Shown: positions 27,381 through 37,177 of the stretch, one piece after another
Numbering within the stretch: the stretch's first letter is position 1
How the letters are laid out: every line of letters begins with the position of its first letter
Assembly: GCF_012396315.1 (NCBI RefSeq)
Contig: NZ_JAAXPF010000002.1
Coordinates: forward strand, 62,001 to 126,000
DNA from: Corynebacterium mucifaciens
GTDB taxonomy: Bacteria > Actinomycetota > Actinomycetes > Mycobacteriales > Mycobacteriaceae
Direction of reading: 5' to 3'
Length of the DNA: 64,000 nt
Notes under the pieces: generated by a model
Told to the model about the DNA's origin: nothing
What the model saw: only the letters and a program-made list of their open reading frames with translations
Databases searched by the model: none
Made by a program: the position numbers and the translations under genes

Positions 27381-28016
27381 ATGAGAATCACCGGTTTCGC
27401 CGCTGGACCGTTTCAGACTAACTGCTACGTGGTTGCTAACGGTGATCGCGCGATTGTGATCGACCCGGGCCTGGGCGCCCACGATGTTGTGGCGCGGCTT
27501 GCCGACGAAAAGGGTTTCACGGTTGAAGCCGTGGTGCTCACCCACGGCCACATCGACCACATCCGCGATGCGGCCGCCTTCGGCGTGGAGACGTTTGTGC
27601 ACCCGGCGGACGCGTTCATGCTGCTGCGCGGCGACGGCGTCAGTGAGCAGGCGCGCGAGCTTCACGACGCCTCCGGCATGCAACCCATCGACAACCCAAC
27701 ACCGTTAGCGGACGGGCAGGTGCTGACGGTGGCGGGTCTGCAGCTGCGGGTGGTGCACGCGCCGGGGCACTCGCCTGGCTGCGTAATGCTGGTCGGCGAC
27801 GGGGTAGTGTTTTCTGGCGACGTGCTATTCCGCGGGTCGATCGGACGCACGGACCTGCCGGATTCGGATCCGGCGCAGATGCGCGAAAGCCTCCGTGGGC
27901 CGGTGTGGGAGCTCGCTGCCGAGCTGCAGGTTTTGCCCGGCCACGGCGCGGCGACGACGGTAGAGCACGAGCGCGCCACCAACCCTTTCCTGCGCAAAGC
28001 CAACGCAGGACGCTAA
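27381..28016 (+). CDS. Metallo-beta-lactamase-fold hydrolase (glyoxalase II-like)
   Basis: 211 aa single-domain hydrolase. The metal-binding motif [10 protein letters not shown] (HxHxDH) lies near residue 54, with further ligands in HAPGHSPGC and [13 protein letters not shown], and a terminal PGHG. Many members hydrolyse S-lactoylglutathione or related thioesters; in a mycothiol-using actinobacterium the true substrate is unknown. The ATG at 27381 fits the adjacent -10 box as a leaderless start; GTG at 27372 is an alternative. Syntenic with Rv2581c and followed by hisS as there. Confidence 0.85.
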   Translation: MRITGFAAGPFQTNCYVVANGDRAIVIDPGLGAHDVVARLADEKGFTVEAVVLTHGHIDHIRDAAAFGVETFVHPADAFMLLRGDGVSEQARELHDASGMQPIDNPTPLADGQVLTVAGLQLRVVHAPGHSPGCVMLVGDGVVFSGDVLFRGSIGRTDLPDSDPAQMRESLRGPVWELAAELQVLPGHGAATTVEHERATNPFLRKANAGR

Positions 28017-28039
28017 CGCGGGAGGCGGTAGCGCTGCAC

Positions 28040-28045
28040 TAGACT
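28040..28045 (+). promoter_or_regulatory. -10 box for a leaderless hisS transcript
   Basis: TAGACT lies 8 bases before the GTG at 28054, with no ribosome binding site between them, so the mRNA probably begins at the start codon. Confidence 0.5.
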
Positions 28046-28053
28046 TGCCCCCT

Positions 28054-29334
28054 GTGAGCGAGAACCAGAAGGACCACTTTCAGAAGCTTTCCGCCCCGAA
28101 GGGTGTGCCGGACTACGTGCCGCCGGAATCCGCGGCGTTTATCCGCGTCCGCGACGAGTTCGCGCGCCAAGCCCGGGTTGCCGGTTACCAGCACATCGAG
28201 CTGCCCGTCTTCGAGGACACTGCGTTGTTCGCCCGCGGCGTCGGCGAGTCCACGGACGTGGTGAGCAAAGAGATGTACACCTTCGAGGACCGTGGCGGTC
28301 GTTCTGTCACCCTTCGCCCAGAGGGCACCGCGGGCGTGATGCGCGCGTTTATCGAGCACAACATGGACCGCGGCTATCTTCCGGTGAAGTTGAACTACTA
28401 CGGCCCGTTCTTCCGCTACGAGCGCCCGCAGGCCGGACGCTACCGCCAGCTCCAGCAGGTGGGGGTGGAGGCAATCGGCATGGATGACCCGTTGCTGGAT
28501 GCGGAGGTCATTGCGTTGGCCGACCGTAGTTACCGCGCTATCGGGCTCACCGGTTTCCGCCTCGAGCTGACTAGCTTGGGCGACAAGCAATGCCGCCCGG
28601 CGTACCGCGAGAAGCTGCAGCAGTTCCTGTTCGACCTGCCACTCGACGAGGAAACCCGCCAACGCGCGGAGATCAACCCACTGCGCGTGCTGGACGACAA
28701 GCGCGAGGAGGTCAAAGCGATGACCGCCGATGCACCGCTCATGCTGGACTTCCTTTGCGACGAGTGCCGCGCGCACTTCGAGGCCGTGACCTCAGCGCTC
28801 GACAGCTTCGGCGTACCGTATGAGATCAATCCGCGCATGGTGCGTGGGCTGGATTACTACACCAAGACCACCTTCGAGTTCGTCCACGACGGCCTCGGCG
28901 CCCAATCCGGCATCGGCGGGGGCGGCCGCTACGACGGTCTGATGGCTCAGATTGGCGGACCCGACCTGTCCGGCATCGGTTACGGTCTCGGCGTGGACCG
29001 CGCTGTGCTCGCCCTCGAAGCCGAAGGCGTTGAGCTGGAGGGCGCCGACAGCCGCGTCGACGTGTTCGGCATCGCCATCGGCGACGACGCGAGGACGACA
29101 ATGAGCAAGCTTATCGACGAGCTCCGCGCCGCAGGCGTCTCGGCCGACATGTCCTACGGGCAGCGCGGCCTGAAGGGCTCGATGAAGGGTGCCGACCGCG
29201 CCGGGGCGAAATTCGCCCTGGTGCTAGGGGAGCGGGAGCTGGAGGCCGGGGAGGTTGCGGTGAAGAACCTCGCCGATCACGCGCAGGAATCGGTAGCACT
29301 CGACGCTGAGGCGGTTATCCGGGCGGTGCGCTAG
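28054..29334 (+). CDS. hisS: Histidyl-tRNA synthetase
   Basis: 426 aa class II synthetase. Visible: the N-terminal [11 protein letters not shown], motif 2 region [15 protein letters not shown], the histidine-specific loops [12 protein letters not shown] and [10 protein letters not shown], and the C-terminal anticodon-binding domain (about 330-426). I chose the GTG at 28054 because a TAGACT box sits 8 bases upstream; a TTG at 28045 is in frame but lies in that box. It is convergent with sdaA; only 6 bases separate the stops and no terminator is visible. Confidence 0.95.
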   Translation: MSENQKDHFQKLSAPKGVPDYVPPESAAFIRVRDEFARQARVAGYQHIELPVFEDTALFARGVGESTDVVSKEMYTFEDRGGRSVTLRPEGTAGVMRAFIEHNMDRGYLPVKLNYYGPFFRYERPQAGRYRQLQQVGVEAIGMDDPLLDAEVIALADRSYRAIGLTGFRLELTSLGDKQCRPAYREKLQQFLFDLPLDEETRQRAEINPLRVLDDKREEVKAMTADAPLMLDFLCDECRAHFEAVTSALDSFGVPYEINPRMVRGLDYYTKTTFEFVHDGLGAQSGIGGGGRYDGLMAQIGGPDLSGIGYGLGVDRAVLALEAEGVELEGADSRVDVFGIAIGDDARTTMSKLIDELRAAGVSADMSYGQRGLKGSMKGADRAGAKFALVLGERELEAGEVAVKNLADHAQESVALDAEAVIRAVR

Positions 29335-29340
29335 GCGCAC

Positions 29341-30735
29341 TCAGCACTCGGTGATGTTCACCGGGAGACCGAGCTGCACGGCGAGACCGCCCATGGAGGT
29401 CTCCTTGTACTGCGTCATCATGTCGCGGCCGGTTGCGGCCATTGTCTCCACAACGTCGTCGAGAGTGACAATATTGGTGCCGTCGCCGAGCTTGGCCAGG
29501 CGGGCTGCGTTAATCGCCTTAACCCCGCCGATGGCATTGCGCTCGATGCAGGGCACCTGGACAAGGCCGCCGACTGGGTCGCAGGTCAGGCCCAGATTGT
29601 GTTCGAGCGCGATCTCCGCGGCGTTCTCCACCTGCTGGGGTGTGCCGTTGAGCACGGCGCACATGCCCGCAGCCGCCATGGATGACGCGGACCCGACCTC
29701 GCCCTGGCAGCCCACCTCGGCGCCGGAGATCGACGCATTGGTTTTGATGATCGAGCCGATGGCTCCGGCAGTGAGGAGGAACTCGCGGGCCCGTTCTGCC
29801 GTGAAGTCATCGGTGAAGTCGCGGCAGTAGTGCATAACCGAGGGGATGATGCCGGCGGCACCGTTGGTCGGCGCGGTGACAACTTGCCCGTGAGCGGCGT
29901 TTTCCTCGTTGACCGCGAGCGCGTACAGGTTCACCCACTCCATCGCATCTAGGCCGCGGGCGGTGGAGGCCTCGTATTCGGCGGTGAGGAGACGGTGCAG
30001 GCGGTTTGCCCGGCGCCTGACGTTCAAGCCGCCGGGCAGCACCCCCTCCGTCTTCATGCCGTGGGCGACACACTCTTGCATCACGTCCCACACGGCGTCG
30101 AGGTGCGCGTTGAGCTTGTCGCGGCCGTGGATCGACTCTTCGTTTTCCCGCATGATCTCCGCGATGCTCATGCCGGTTTCCGCGCAACGTTGCATCAGCT
30201 CAGCCCCGGTGTCAAAGGGATAGGGCACGGATGCGATCTCGCGGGCGGAGGCGACGCCGGATTCGTCTCGGTGTTCCTCCATCTCCCAGCGGTCCAAGAT
30301 GAAGCCGCCGCCGACGGAGTAGAAATCCTCCCGCTCGGCCAGAATGCCACCGTTTTCATCCCATGCATCGAAGATGATGCAATTGGGGTGCGCCGCCACC
30401 GGCGCCGGATCGAACCTCAGCTCGTACTCCACAGTTCCAGCGGGGCCGGAGATCGTGCCGGTTGCCGGGATGGGCTCACCAGGCTTTGGCGCAATGTCCG
30501 CGGACGTGGTGGTGGGGGTGTAGCCGACCAGGCCGAGCAGCGCGGCGCGGTCGGTGCCGTGCCCGACACCGGTAGCAGCCAGGGAACCCCGCAGCTCGAC
30601 AGCCACCTTCGCGGGGTAGGTATCAAGCTTGTCGATGAGGGCGATAGACGCGCGCATCGGCCCGACCGTGTGGGACGATGAGGGGCCGATGCCGATGCTG
30701 AACAGGTCGACGACGCTGACGAAGTTTGCTGACAT
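29341..30735 (-). CDS. sdaA: L-serine ammonia-lyase (iron-sulfur type)
   Basis: 464 aa single-chain L-serine dehydratase converting serine to pyruvate and ammonia. The N-terminal beta domain has FSIGIGPSSSHTVGPMR near residue 12; the C-terminal alpha domain carries three cysteines for the [4Fe-4S] cluster in GCQGEVGSASS, LTCDPVGG and VPCIERNA. I chose the ATG at 30735: the frame stays open to 30780 but the conserved sequence starts here, and a TATCAT box lies 7 bases upstream, suggesting a leaderless mRNA. Confidence 0.95.
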   Translation of the reverse strand: MSANFVSVVDLFSIGIGPSSSHTVGPMRASIALIDKLDTYPAKVAVELRGSLAATGVGHGTDRAALLGLVGYTPTTTSADIAPKPGEPIPATGTISGPAGTVEYELRFDPAPVAAHPNCIIFDAWDENGGILAEREDFYSVGGGFILDRWEMEEHRDESGVASAREIASVPYPFDTGAELMQRCAETGMSIAEIMRENEESIHGRDKLNAHLDAVWDVMQECVAHGMKTEGVLPGGLNVRRRANRLHRLLTAEYEASTARGLDAMEWVNLYALAVNEENAAHGQVVTAPTNGAAGIIPSVMHYCRDFTDDFTAERAREFLLTAGAIGSIIKTNASISGAEVGCQGEVGSASSMAAAGMCAVLNGTPQQVENAAEIALEHNLGLTCDPVGGLVQVPCIERNAIGGVKAINAARLAKLGDGTNIVTLDDVVETMAATGRDMMTQYKETSMGGLAVQLGLPVNITEC

Positions 30736-30742
30736 GCCGTGG

Positions 30743-30748
30743 ATGATA
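30743..30748 (-). promoter_or_regulatory. -10 box for a leaderless sdaA transcript
   Basis: TATCAT on the minus strand, 7 bases before the ATG at 30735, and no SD between. Confidence 0.5.
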
Positions 30749-30789
30749 CCGGACTGCGGTCTCCGCAGAGCCCGTCGCAAAGCGCAAGC

Positions 30790-31512
30790 TCATATCGCTT
30801 GCGCGAGAGCGGGGATGTCGGTGGCTCCGAGCACCGAGATGGGCTTTTGCGTGGATTTGCCGTGCTCCGTGATGATCGCGAGACGGGGTACCGCGCCCGA
30901 CGGTAGCGGGGTGCTCAGCGCCTCGACGGCAGCGGCGGCTGTCACGGTGCGCCGGAGGAAAATCGGCTGATCCAGCTTGCCGCTGTGGGCGAGCACGTCC
31001 GCGACAGTCCCGGTTGAAATGGTGCCGTCGTCGCGTAGCTCGGCCGCGACCCAGCGCGCGATGGCGTTCGTGGTGAGAAGCCCGACGCACTCGCCACCGT
31101 CGTAGATGGGAAATTGCGCGAGCCCCTTCGAGGCGACGATGCCGAGGGGCTCTCGTATGTCGTCGTCGAGGGAGAAGCTGACCACCTGCTGGTGCTCAAC
31201 GATCGCGAGCGCCGCCGTGGGGGCCAGCAGCGTGTCGCGCAACCGCTCAATCTGCGCAACCGTCTCCGGCAGGGGCTCCGCAATTGGCCGCAGGTCCTCG
31301 TACTCGCCGTGGCTAATCGCGTTACGGAGCTCCGCAAACTCCTGCAGCGTCTCGGACTGCTGCAACGTCAGCACTCCCTGCCTCGCCGCCAACCGGGCCA
31401 GCCATGAAAACGAGTCCGACTTTTTCGCCCCCAGCGCATCCCGGAGAAACCGTTCTATTGCGTTAAACGCAGCAAGAAACGGCACGGCGCGGTTGGTATC
31501 GGCATTGCTCAT
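30790..31512 (-). CDS. HEPN-like domain fused to two CBS domains
   Basis: 240 aa, soluble. The first half (about 10-95) is all helical and carries ELRNAISHGEY near residue 63, an RNxxxH motif as in HEPN-superfamily RNases and nucleic-acid-binding proteins. The second half has two CBS-like repeats: about 112-175 (REPLGIVASKGLAQFPIYDG, then VGLLTTNAIARWV) and about 183-238 (FLRRTVTAAAAVEALS, then LAIITEHGKS and SVLGATDIPAL). CBS pairs usually bind adenine nucleotides. Function unknown; an AMP/ATP-sensing RNA-acting protein is a guess. ATG at 31512 with a TACAGT box 7 bases upstream suggests a leaderless mRNA. Confidence 0.75.
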   Translation of the reverse strand: MSNADTNRAVPFLAAFNAIERFLRDALGAKKSDSFSWLARLAARQGVLTLQQSETLQEFAELRNAISHGEYEDLRPIAEPLPETVAQIERLRDTLLAPTAALAIVEHQQVVSFSLDDDIREPLGIVASKGLAQFPIYDGGECVGLLTTNAIARWVAAELRDDGTISTGTVADVLAHSGKLDQPIFLRRTVTAAAAVEALSTPLPSGAVPRLAIITEHGKSTQKPISVLGATDIPALAQAI

Positions 31513-31519
31513 GCCGGCC

Positions 31520-31525
31520 ACTGTA
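31520..31525 (-). promoter_or_regulatory. -10 box for a leaderless HEPN-CBS transcript
   Basis: TACAGT on the minus strand, 7 bases before the ATG at 31512. The following bases GGCCGGCATGAG are identical to those at the hydrolase start at 27381. Confidence 0.55.
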
Positions 31526-31563
31526 GCGCCGTGCCGTTGCAGCAAAAGGGCGAAAATTAAAGG

Positions 31564-32496
<933 letters not shown>

Positions 32497-32510
32497 GCAC
32501 AGAATTGTGC
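32497..32510. repeat. 14-base inverted repeat at the metallopeptidase start
   Basis: GCACA and TGTGC arms separated by GAAT, directly adjoining the ATG of the minus-strand gene. It could be an operator or chance. Confidence 0.3.
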
Positions 32511-32593
32511 CAAATCACGCGTGCACGCGCGGGGTAGACCCAGCGCGGTTCCCGCCGTGAGAGGGGGCGGGCGCGCTATTTCGGCACGGCAGG

Positions 32594-32599
32594 TAAGAT
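32594..32599 (+). promoter_or_regulatory. -10 box of aspS promoter
   Basis: TAAGAT matches TAnAnT; transcription would begin near 32606, giving a leader of about 37 bases. No convincing -35. Confidence 0.45.
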
Positions 32600-32642
32600 T
32601 TGCCAGGTTAGTTTTGCCATCACGTGGAAGGACGTGGAAACC

Positions 32643-34466
32643 GTGCTGCGCACTCACCTTGCGGGGAACCTGAATAAAGAACTCGACGGCCAGACAGTGA
32701 CTCTCACCGGCTGGGTCGCACGTCGGCGCGACCACGGCGGCGTCATCTTTATCGACCTGCGTGACCGCTCCGGTCTTGCCCAGGTGGTCTTCCGCGAGTC
32801 CGAGGTGGCTGAGGCCGCGCACGACCTGCGCAGCGAGTACGTCATTCAGGTGACCGGCACTGTGGAGCCGCGCCCGGAGGGTTCCGCCAACCCGAACCTC
32901 GCATCCGGTGAGATCGAGGTCAATGTGACCGATCTGGTCGTGTTGAACAAGGCGGCCGCGCTGCCGTTCCAGATTGAGGATGCGTCCTCCAACGAGGTGG
33001 GCGAGGAAGCCCGACTGCGTTACCGCTACCTGGATCTGCGCCGGGAGCGGCAGGCGAAGGCGATGCGCTTGCGCGCGAAGGCGAACCAGGCGGCGCGGCG
33101 CGTGCTGGACAACCACGACTTCACTGAAATTGAGACCCCGACGCTGACGCGCTCCACCCCCGAGGGCGCGCGCGACTTCCTCGTACCGGCGCGCTTGAAG
33201 CCGGGTTCGTGGTACGCGCTACCGCAGTCTCCGCAGCTGTTCAAGCAGCTGCTCATGGTGGCGGGCATGGAGCGCTACTACCAGCTCGCCCGCTGCTACC
33301 GCGACGAGGACTTCCGAGCGGACCGTCAGCCCGAGTTCACCCAGCTTGACGTGGAAGCCAGCTTTGTGGACCAGGACGACGTCATCGCGCTGGCAGAGGA
33401 AATCCTGGTTGAGCTGTGGAAGCTTATCGGCTACGAAATTCAGACGCCGATCCCGCGCATGACCTACAAGGAAGCGATGGAGAAGTACGGTTCGGACAAG
33501 CCCGATTTGCGCTTTGACATCCCGCTGGTGGAGTGCACCGACTTCTTCAAGGACACCACGTTCCGTGTGTTTAAGGCCGAGTACGTCGGCGCTGTTGTGA
33601 TGGACGGTGGCGCGTCGCAGCCACGCCGCCAACTCGACGCCTGGCAAGAGTGGGCGAAGCAGCGCGGTGCAAAGGGCCTTGCCTACATCCTTGTGCAGGA
33701 GGACGGCGAGCTGACCGGCCCCGTGGCTAAGAACATCACCGACGAGGAGAAAGCTGGCATCGCCGAGCACGTTGGTGCCAAGCCGGGCGACTGCATCTTC
33801 TTCGCAGCAGGCGAGACCAAGGCGTCGCGCGCACTGCTCGGTGCCGCACGAGGCGAAATCGCCCGCAAGCTCGACCTGATCAGGGAAGGCGATTGGGCGT
33901 TTACCTGGGTTGTGGACGCACCGCTGTTCGAACCGGCAGCAGACGCCACGGCGTCCGGCGATGTCGCGCTTGGGCACTCCAAGTGGACCGCAGTGCACCA
34001 CGCATTCACCTCGCCGAAGCCGGAGTTCCTGGACAACTTCGAGCAGAACCCGGGCGAGGCGCTGGCGTACGCATACGACATCGTGTGCAACGGCAACGAG
34101 ATCGGTGGCGGTTCCATCCGTATCCACCAGCACGACGTACAAAAGCGCGTCTTTGAGGTGATGGGTATCACCGACGAGGAGGCGGACGAGAAGTTCGGCT
34201 TCCTGCTGGACGCGTTCCAGTACGGCGCGCCGCCGCACGGCGGCATTGCGTTCGGCTGGGACCGTATCGTCTCGCTGCTGGGCGGTTTCGAGTCGATCCG
34301 CGACGTCATCGCATTCCCGAAGTCGGGCGGAGGCGTCGACCCGCTGACGGATGCGCCGGCCCCGATCCCGGCAGAGCAGCGCAAGGAGACCGGTGTGGAC
34401 TTCAAACCGAAGAAGGCCACGGAGACGGCCGGCGACGAGGTCGAGGCTGCCGGCGCCGAGAAGTAG
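32643..34466 (+). CDS. aspS: Aspartyl-tRNA synthetase
   Basis: 607 aa class IIb synthetase of the bacterial long type. N-terminal OB-fold ([20 protein letters not shown]), catalytic domain with RYRYLDLRR, class II motif 2 [20 protein letters not shown], the GAD insertion domain (about 290-420) and motif 3 [15 protein letters not shown] chose GTG at 32643 (protein begins MLRTHLAG, the usual start) over GTG at 32634; GGAAGGA lies about 10 bases upstream. The C-terminal 50 residues are charged and of low complexity. The kinase-fold gene follows at 7 bases. Confidence 0.96.
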   Translation: MLRTHLAGNLNKELDGQTVTLTGWVARRRDHGGVIFIDLRDRSGLAQVVFRESEVAEAAHDLRSEYVIQVTGTVEPRPEGSANPNLASGEIEVNVTDLVVLNKAAALPFQIEDASSNEVGEEARLRYRYLDLRRERQAKAMRLRAKANQAARRVLDNHDFTEIETPTLTRSTPEGARDFLVPARLKPGSWYALPQSPQLFKQLLMVAGMERYYQLARCYRDEDFRADRQPEFTQLDVEASFVDQDDVIALAEEILVELWKLIGYEIQTPIPRMTYKEAMEKYGSDKPDLRFDIPLVECTDFFKDTTFRVFKAEYVGAVVMDGGASQPRRQLDAWQEWAKQRGAKGLAYILVQEDGELTGPVAKNITDEEKAGIAEHVGAKPGDCIFFAAGETKASRALLGAARGEIARKLDLIREGDWAFTWVVDAPLFEPAADATASGDVALGHSKWTAVHHAFTSPKPEFLDNFEQNPGEALAYAYDIVCNGNEIGGGSIRIHQHDVQKRVFEVMGITDEEADEKFGFLLDAFQYGAPPHGGIAFGWDRIVSLLGGFESIRDVIAFPKSGGGVDPLTDAPAPIPAEQRKETGVDFKPKKATETAGDEVEAAGAEK

Positions 34467-34473
34467 GCCACCC

Positions 34474-35733
34474 ATGGCAGATACGCCGGAGATCATCCGC
34501 GTCGCCGCCGACATCTTGACAAAGCGGTATGGCGGGAAGCAGGAGCTTGTCGACGTCGAGCGGCTTGACGGCTCCGGTGTCGCCGAGGTGTACCGCGCTA
34601 GGGTGGTGAATAACCCGTTCTTCCAGCACCGCTCGGTGGTGGTGAAGCGCTCGCCGGCGTCGGGTGACGAATTGGTGGACGCTGCGTTCTTGCGCGAGAC
34701 AGTGGCCTACCAGTTTGCGACGTCGCTAAGCCCGAGCGCTCGGCCGGGACCAGTCCTTCTGGGCTACGACACAGCCCAGCGCGTGCTCATCATCTCCGAC
34801 TTGGGCGATGGCCGCACGCTGGCGGACGCCCTGCGTGCCGCGGATGAAGCCACGCACACCGACATCCTGCGCAAACTCGGCAGGGCGCTGGGCATGATGC
34901 ACGCCGGCACAGCGGACGAGGAAGATGCCTTCAACGTTTTGTTGCAGCGCATGACCCGTTCACGGCCGAACTCCGCCAACCTGCAAAAGCTCCGCGACCG
35001 CCTGCTGTCGCACCGGATCCGCATCGGCGTCAACGTGCTCGAGGGTGCTGGCGTGGCAATCCCCTCTGAGGTGCGCATCGCGGCGTCCAACGTGCAAAGC
35101 CGCTTGCTGCGCGGCGGGATGCGCGCATTCACCCCGTTCGATCTCACCCCAGACAACATCGTTGAGACCGACAGTGCCTTCCACTTCTTGGACTACGAAT
35201 GGGCGGGGTACAGGGATGTGACCTTCGACGTGGCCTTCGTTGTGGCCCGCTTCCCGGCGTTTCTCGCCGCGCAGCCGTTTAGCGCCCAGGCCACAGAGGC
35301 GTTTGTGGATGCCTGGGTGCGCGAGGTGCGCGACGTGTGGCCGAGCGTGCAGCACCCAGACACGCTGCAGGCGCGTATCACGGCCGCCTTGATCGGATGG
35401 GCGATGAGCAGTGTCGCGTTACTGGACCCGTTGAGCTTGTCGGAGCTGGCGGAGCACGACGAGCAACTCCGGGCAGATTTTGTAGCAGCCGGGGTCGACG
35501 TGCCCTCGCCTGACCTGGGCGGCGCGCTCGAGGCGGGCGTTTCAGGGCCGGACAGTGCACACGACGTGCTGCGGCCGCCCTCGCAAGGCCCGTTTACCGT
35601 AGATGAGGCGTTGGTGCGGCGCGATCTGCGCGAGACGTTTGAGTCGCTCGCCGCGTTTGCAGACGCAGGCGCAGACCCTGCGTACCGCACAATCTACGAG
35701 TTCGCGCAGTCGTTGGCGGAGCGGCTGCGGTAG
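34474..35733 (+). CDS. Aminoglycoside-phosphotransferase/kinase-fold protein of unknown substrate
   Basis: 419 aa. The layout fits the APH/choline-kinase fold: an N-lobe with VYRARVVNNPFFQHRSVVVK (ATP-binding Lys), RVLIISDLGDG as hinge, a C-lobe with FTPFDLTPDNIV in place of the HGDxxxxN catalytic loop, and HFLDYEWAGYRD as the metal-binding Asp segment. The usual catalytic-loop His is replaced by Phe. Substrate is unknown; resistance is not implied. The ATG at 34474 follows aspS by 7 bases and rarA follows 9 bases later, so it is probably co-transcribed. Confidence 0.7.
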   Translation: MADTPEIIRVAADILTKRYGGKQELVDVERLDGSGVAEVYRARVVNNPFFQHRSVVVKRSPASGDELVDAAFLRETVAYQFATSLSPSARPGPVLLGYDTAQRVLIISDLGDGRTLADALRAADEATHTDILRKLGRALGMMHAGTADEEDAFNVLLQRMTRSRPNSANLQKLRDRLLSHRIRIGVNVLEGAGVAIPSEVRIAASNVQSRLLRGGMRAFTPFDLTPDNIVETDSAFHFLDYEWAGYRDVTFDVAFVVARFPAFLAAQPFSAQATEAFVDAWVREVRDVWPSVQHPDTLQARITAALIGWAMSSVALLDPLSLSELAEHDEQLRADFVAAGVDVPSPDLGGALEAGVSGPDSAHDVLRPPSQGPFTVDEALVRRDLRETFESLAAFADAGADPAYRTIYEFAQSLAERLR

Positions 35734-35742
35734 AGGACACAG

Positions 35743-37104
35743 ATGGAGCAAGAAGGGCTTTTCGCGGCGACAAGCGGGCAGGATCAACCAGCTGCAACCG
35801 GCAACCGCGGCACAACTTTTTTCGAGGCGGGAGCGAGTGCGCCGCTTGCCGCTCGAATGCGCCCGCGCTCGTTGGACGAGGTGGCGGGGCAGCGGCAACT
35901 GCTCAGCGAAGGCAAGCCGCTTCGCAGGCTCATCGACGGCTCGGGTGCGGCCTCGGTGATCCTGTACGGCCCGCCGGGCACCGGCAAGACCACGATCGCC
36001 TCGCTCATCGCGTCGGCGATGGGGCAAAACTTCGTTGCGCTCTCCGCGCTCTCGTCCGGGGTGAAAGAAGTTAGGGCGGTCATCGACGAGGCGCGGCGCG
36101 ACCTTATCCGTGGTGAAAAAACGGTCCTGTTCATCGACGAGGTGCACCGGTTTTCCAAGACCCAGCAGGACGCGTTGCTCGCGGCAGTGGAGAACCGGAC
36201 TGTCCTGCTGGTAGCGGCGACCACAGAGAATCCGAGTTTCAGTGTGGTCGCGCCACTGCTGTCGCGTTCCTTGCTGCTAAAGCTGGAGTCGCTGGATGCA
36301 GATGACTTGCGTGCCGTGCTTGACCGGGCGTTGGCGGACGAGCGCGGTTTCAACGGGGCGTTTGTGCTTGACGACGCTGCACGCGAACAACTCGTCCTCC
36401 TCGCCGGCGGCGATGCCCGCCGGGCGCTGACCTACTTGGAAGCCGCCGCGGAGGCCGTGCAGCCGGGCGAGACGATCACGATCGACACGGTGAAGGAAAA
36501 CGTCAACCGGGCGGTGGTGCGCTACGACCGCGACGGGGATCAGCACTACGACGTCGTCAGCGCCTTTATCAAATCCATCCGCGGATCCGATGTCGACGCT
36601 GCGTTGCACTACCTGGCGCGGATGATCGAGGCAGGGGAGGACCCGCGCTTCATCGCGCGTCGGTTAGTCATCCACGCCTCCGAAGACATTGGCATGGCTG
36701 ACCCGACCGCGCTGCAGACTGCGAACGCGGCCGCGAACGCCGTGCAGTTCATCGGCATGCCAGAGGGGAGGCTGGCGCTAGCACAGGCAACTATCCATTT
36801 GGCCACGGCACCGAAGTCGCCGTCGGTCATCCAGGCTGTCGACGCGGCACTCGCCGACGTGCGGGCCGGAAACGCGCCGCCCGTGCCGGCGCACCTGCGC
36901 GACGGCCACTACGAAGGTGCGAAGGCGATGGGCAACGCCGTGGGGTACGTCTACCCGCATGATGACCCGAAGGGCGTCGTCAAGCAGCAGTACATGCCTG
37001 ACGGTTTGGAGGATGCGGTGTATTACCGCCCCACCGAGCACGGCGCCGAGCGACGGATCCACGACTTCATCGGTAGACTTCGCGCGCTCGTCCGCGGACG
37101 GTGA
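35743..37104 (+). CDS. rarA: Replication-associated recombination protein A (RarA/MgsA AAA+ ATPase)
   Basis: 453 aa. N-terminal segment with [19 protein letters not shown], Walker [14 protein letters not shown] near residue 79, Walker [19 protein letters not shown], sensor [11 protein letters not shown], and the C-terminal tetramerisation domain with [18 protein letters not shown] and [12 protein letters not shown]. The family acts at stalled replication forks. ATG at 35743; it lies between the kinase-fold gene and alaS, as the homologous gene does in many actinobacteria. Confidence 0.95.
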   Translation: MEQEGLFAATSGQDQPAATGNRGTTFFEAGASAPLAARMRPRSLDEVAGQRQLLSEGKPLRRLIDGSGAASVILYGPPGTGKTTIASLIASAMGQNFVALSALSSGVKEVRAVIDEARRDLIRGEKTVLFIDEVHRFSKTQQDALLAAVENRTVLLVAATTENPSFSVVAPLLSRSLLLKLESLDADDLRAVLDRALADERGFNGAFVLDDAAREQLVLLAGGDARRALTYLEAAAEAVQPGETITIDTVKENVNRAVVRYDRDGDQHYDVVSAFIKSIRGSDVDAALHYLARMIEAGEDPRFIARRLVIHASEDIGMADPTALQTANAAANAVQFIGMPEGRLALAQATIHLATAPKSPSVIQAVDAALADVRAGNAPPVPAHLRDGHYEGAKAMGNAVGYVYPHDDPKGVVKQQYMPDGLEDAVYYRPTEHGAERRIHDFIGRLRALVRGR

Positions 37105-37127
37105 ACCCGGCGGCCGCGGCGGCGCGG

Positions 37128-37133
37128 GGTAGA
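37128..37133 (+). promoter_or_regulatory. -10 box of alaS promoter
   Basis: TAGAGT, 45 bases before the alaS GTG; transcription would start near 37140. Confidence 0.4.
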
Positions 37134-37177
37134 GTAAGCCCGGATAAAAAACGGCGCTGCTGAAAGGACGACCACGC

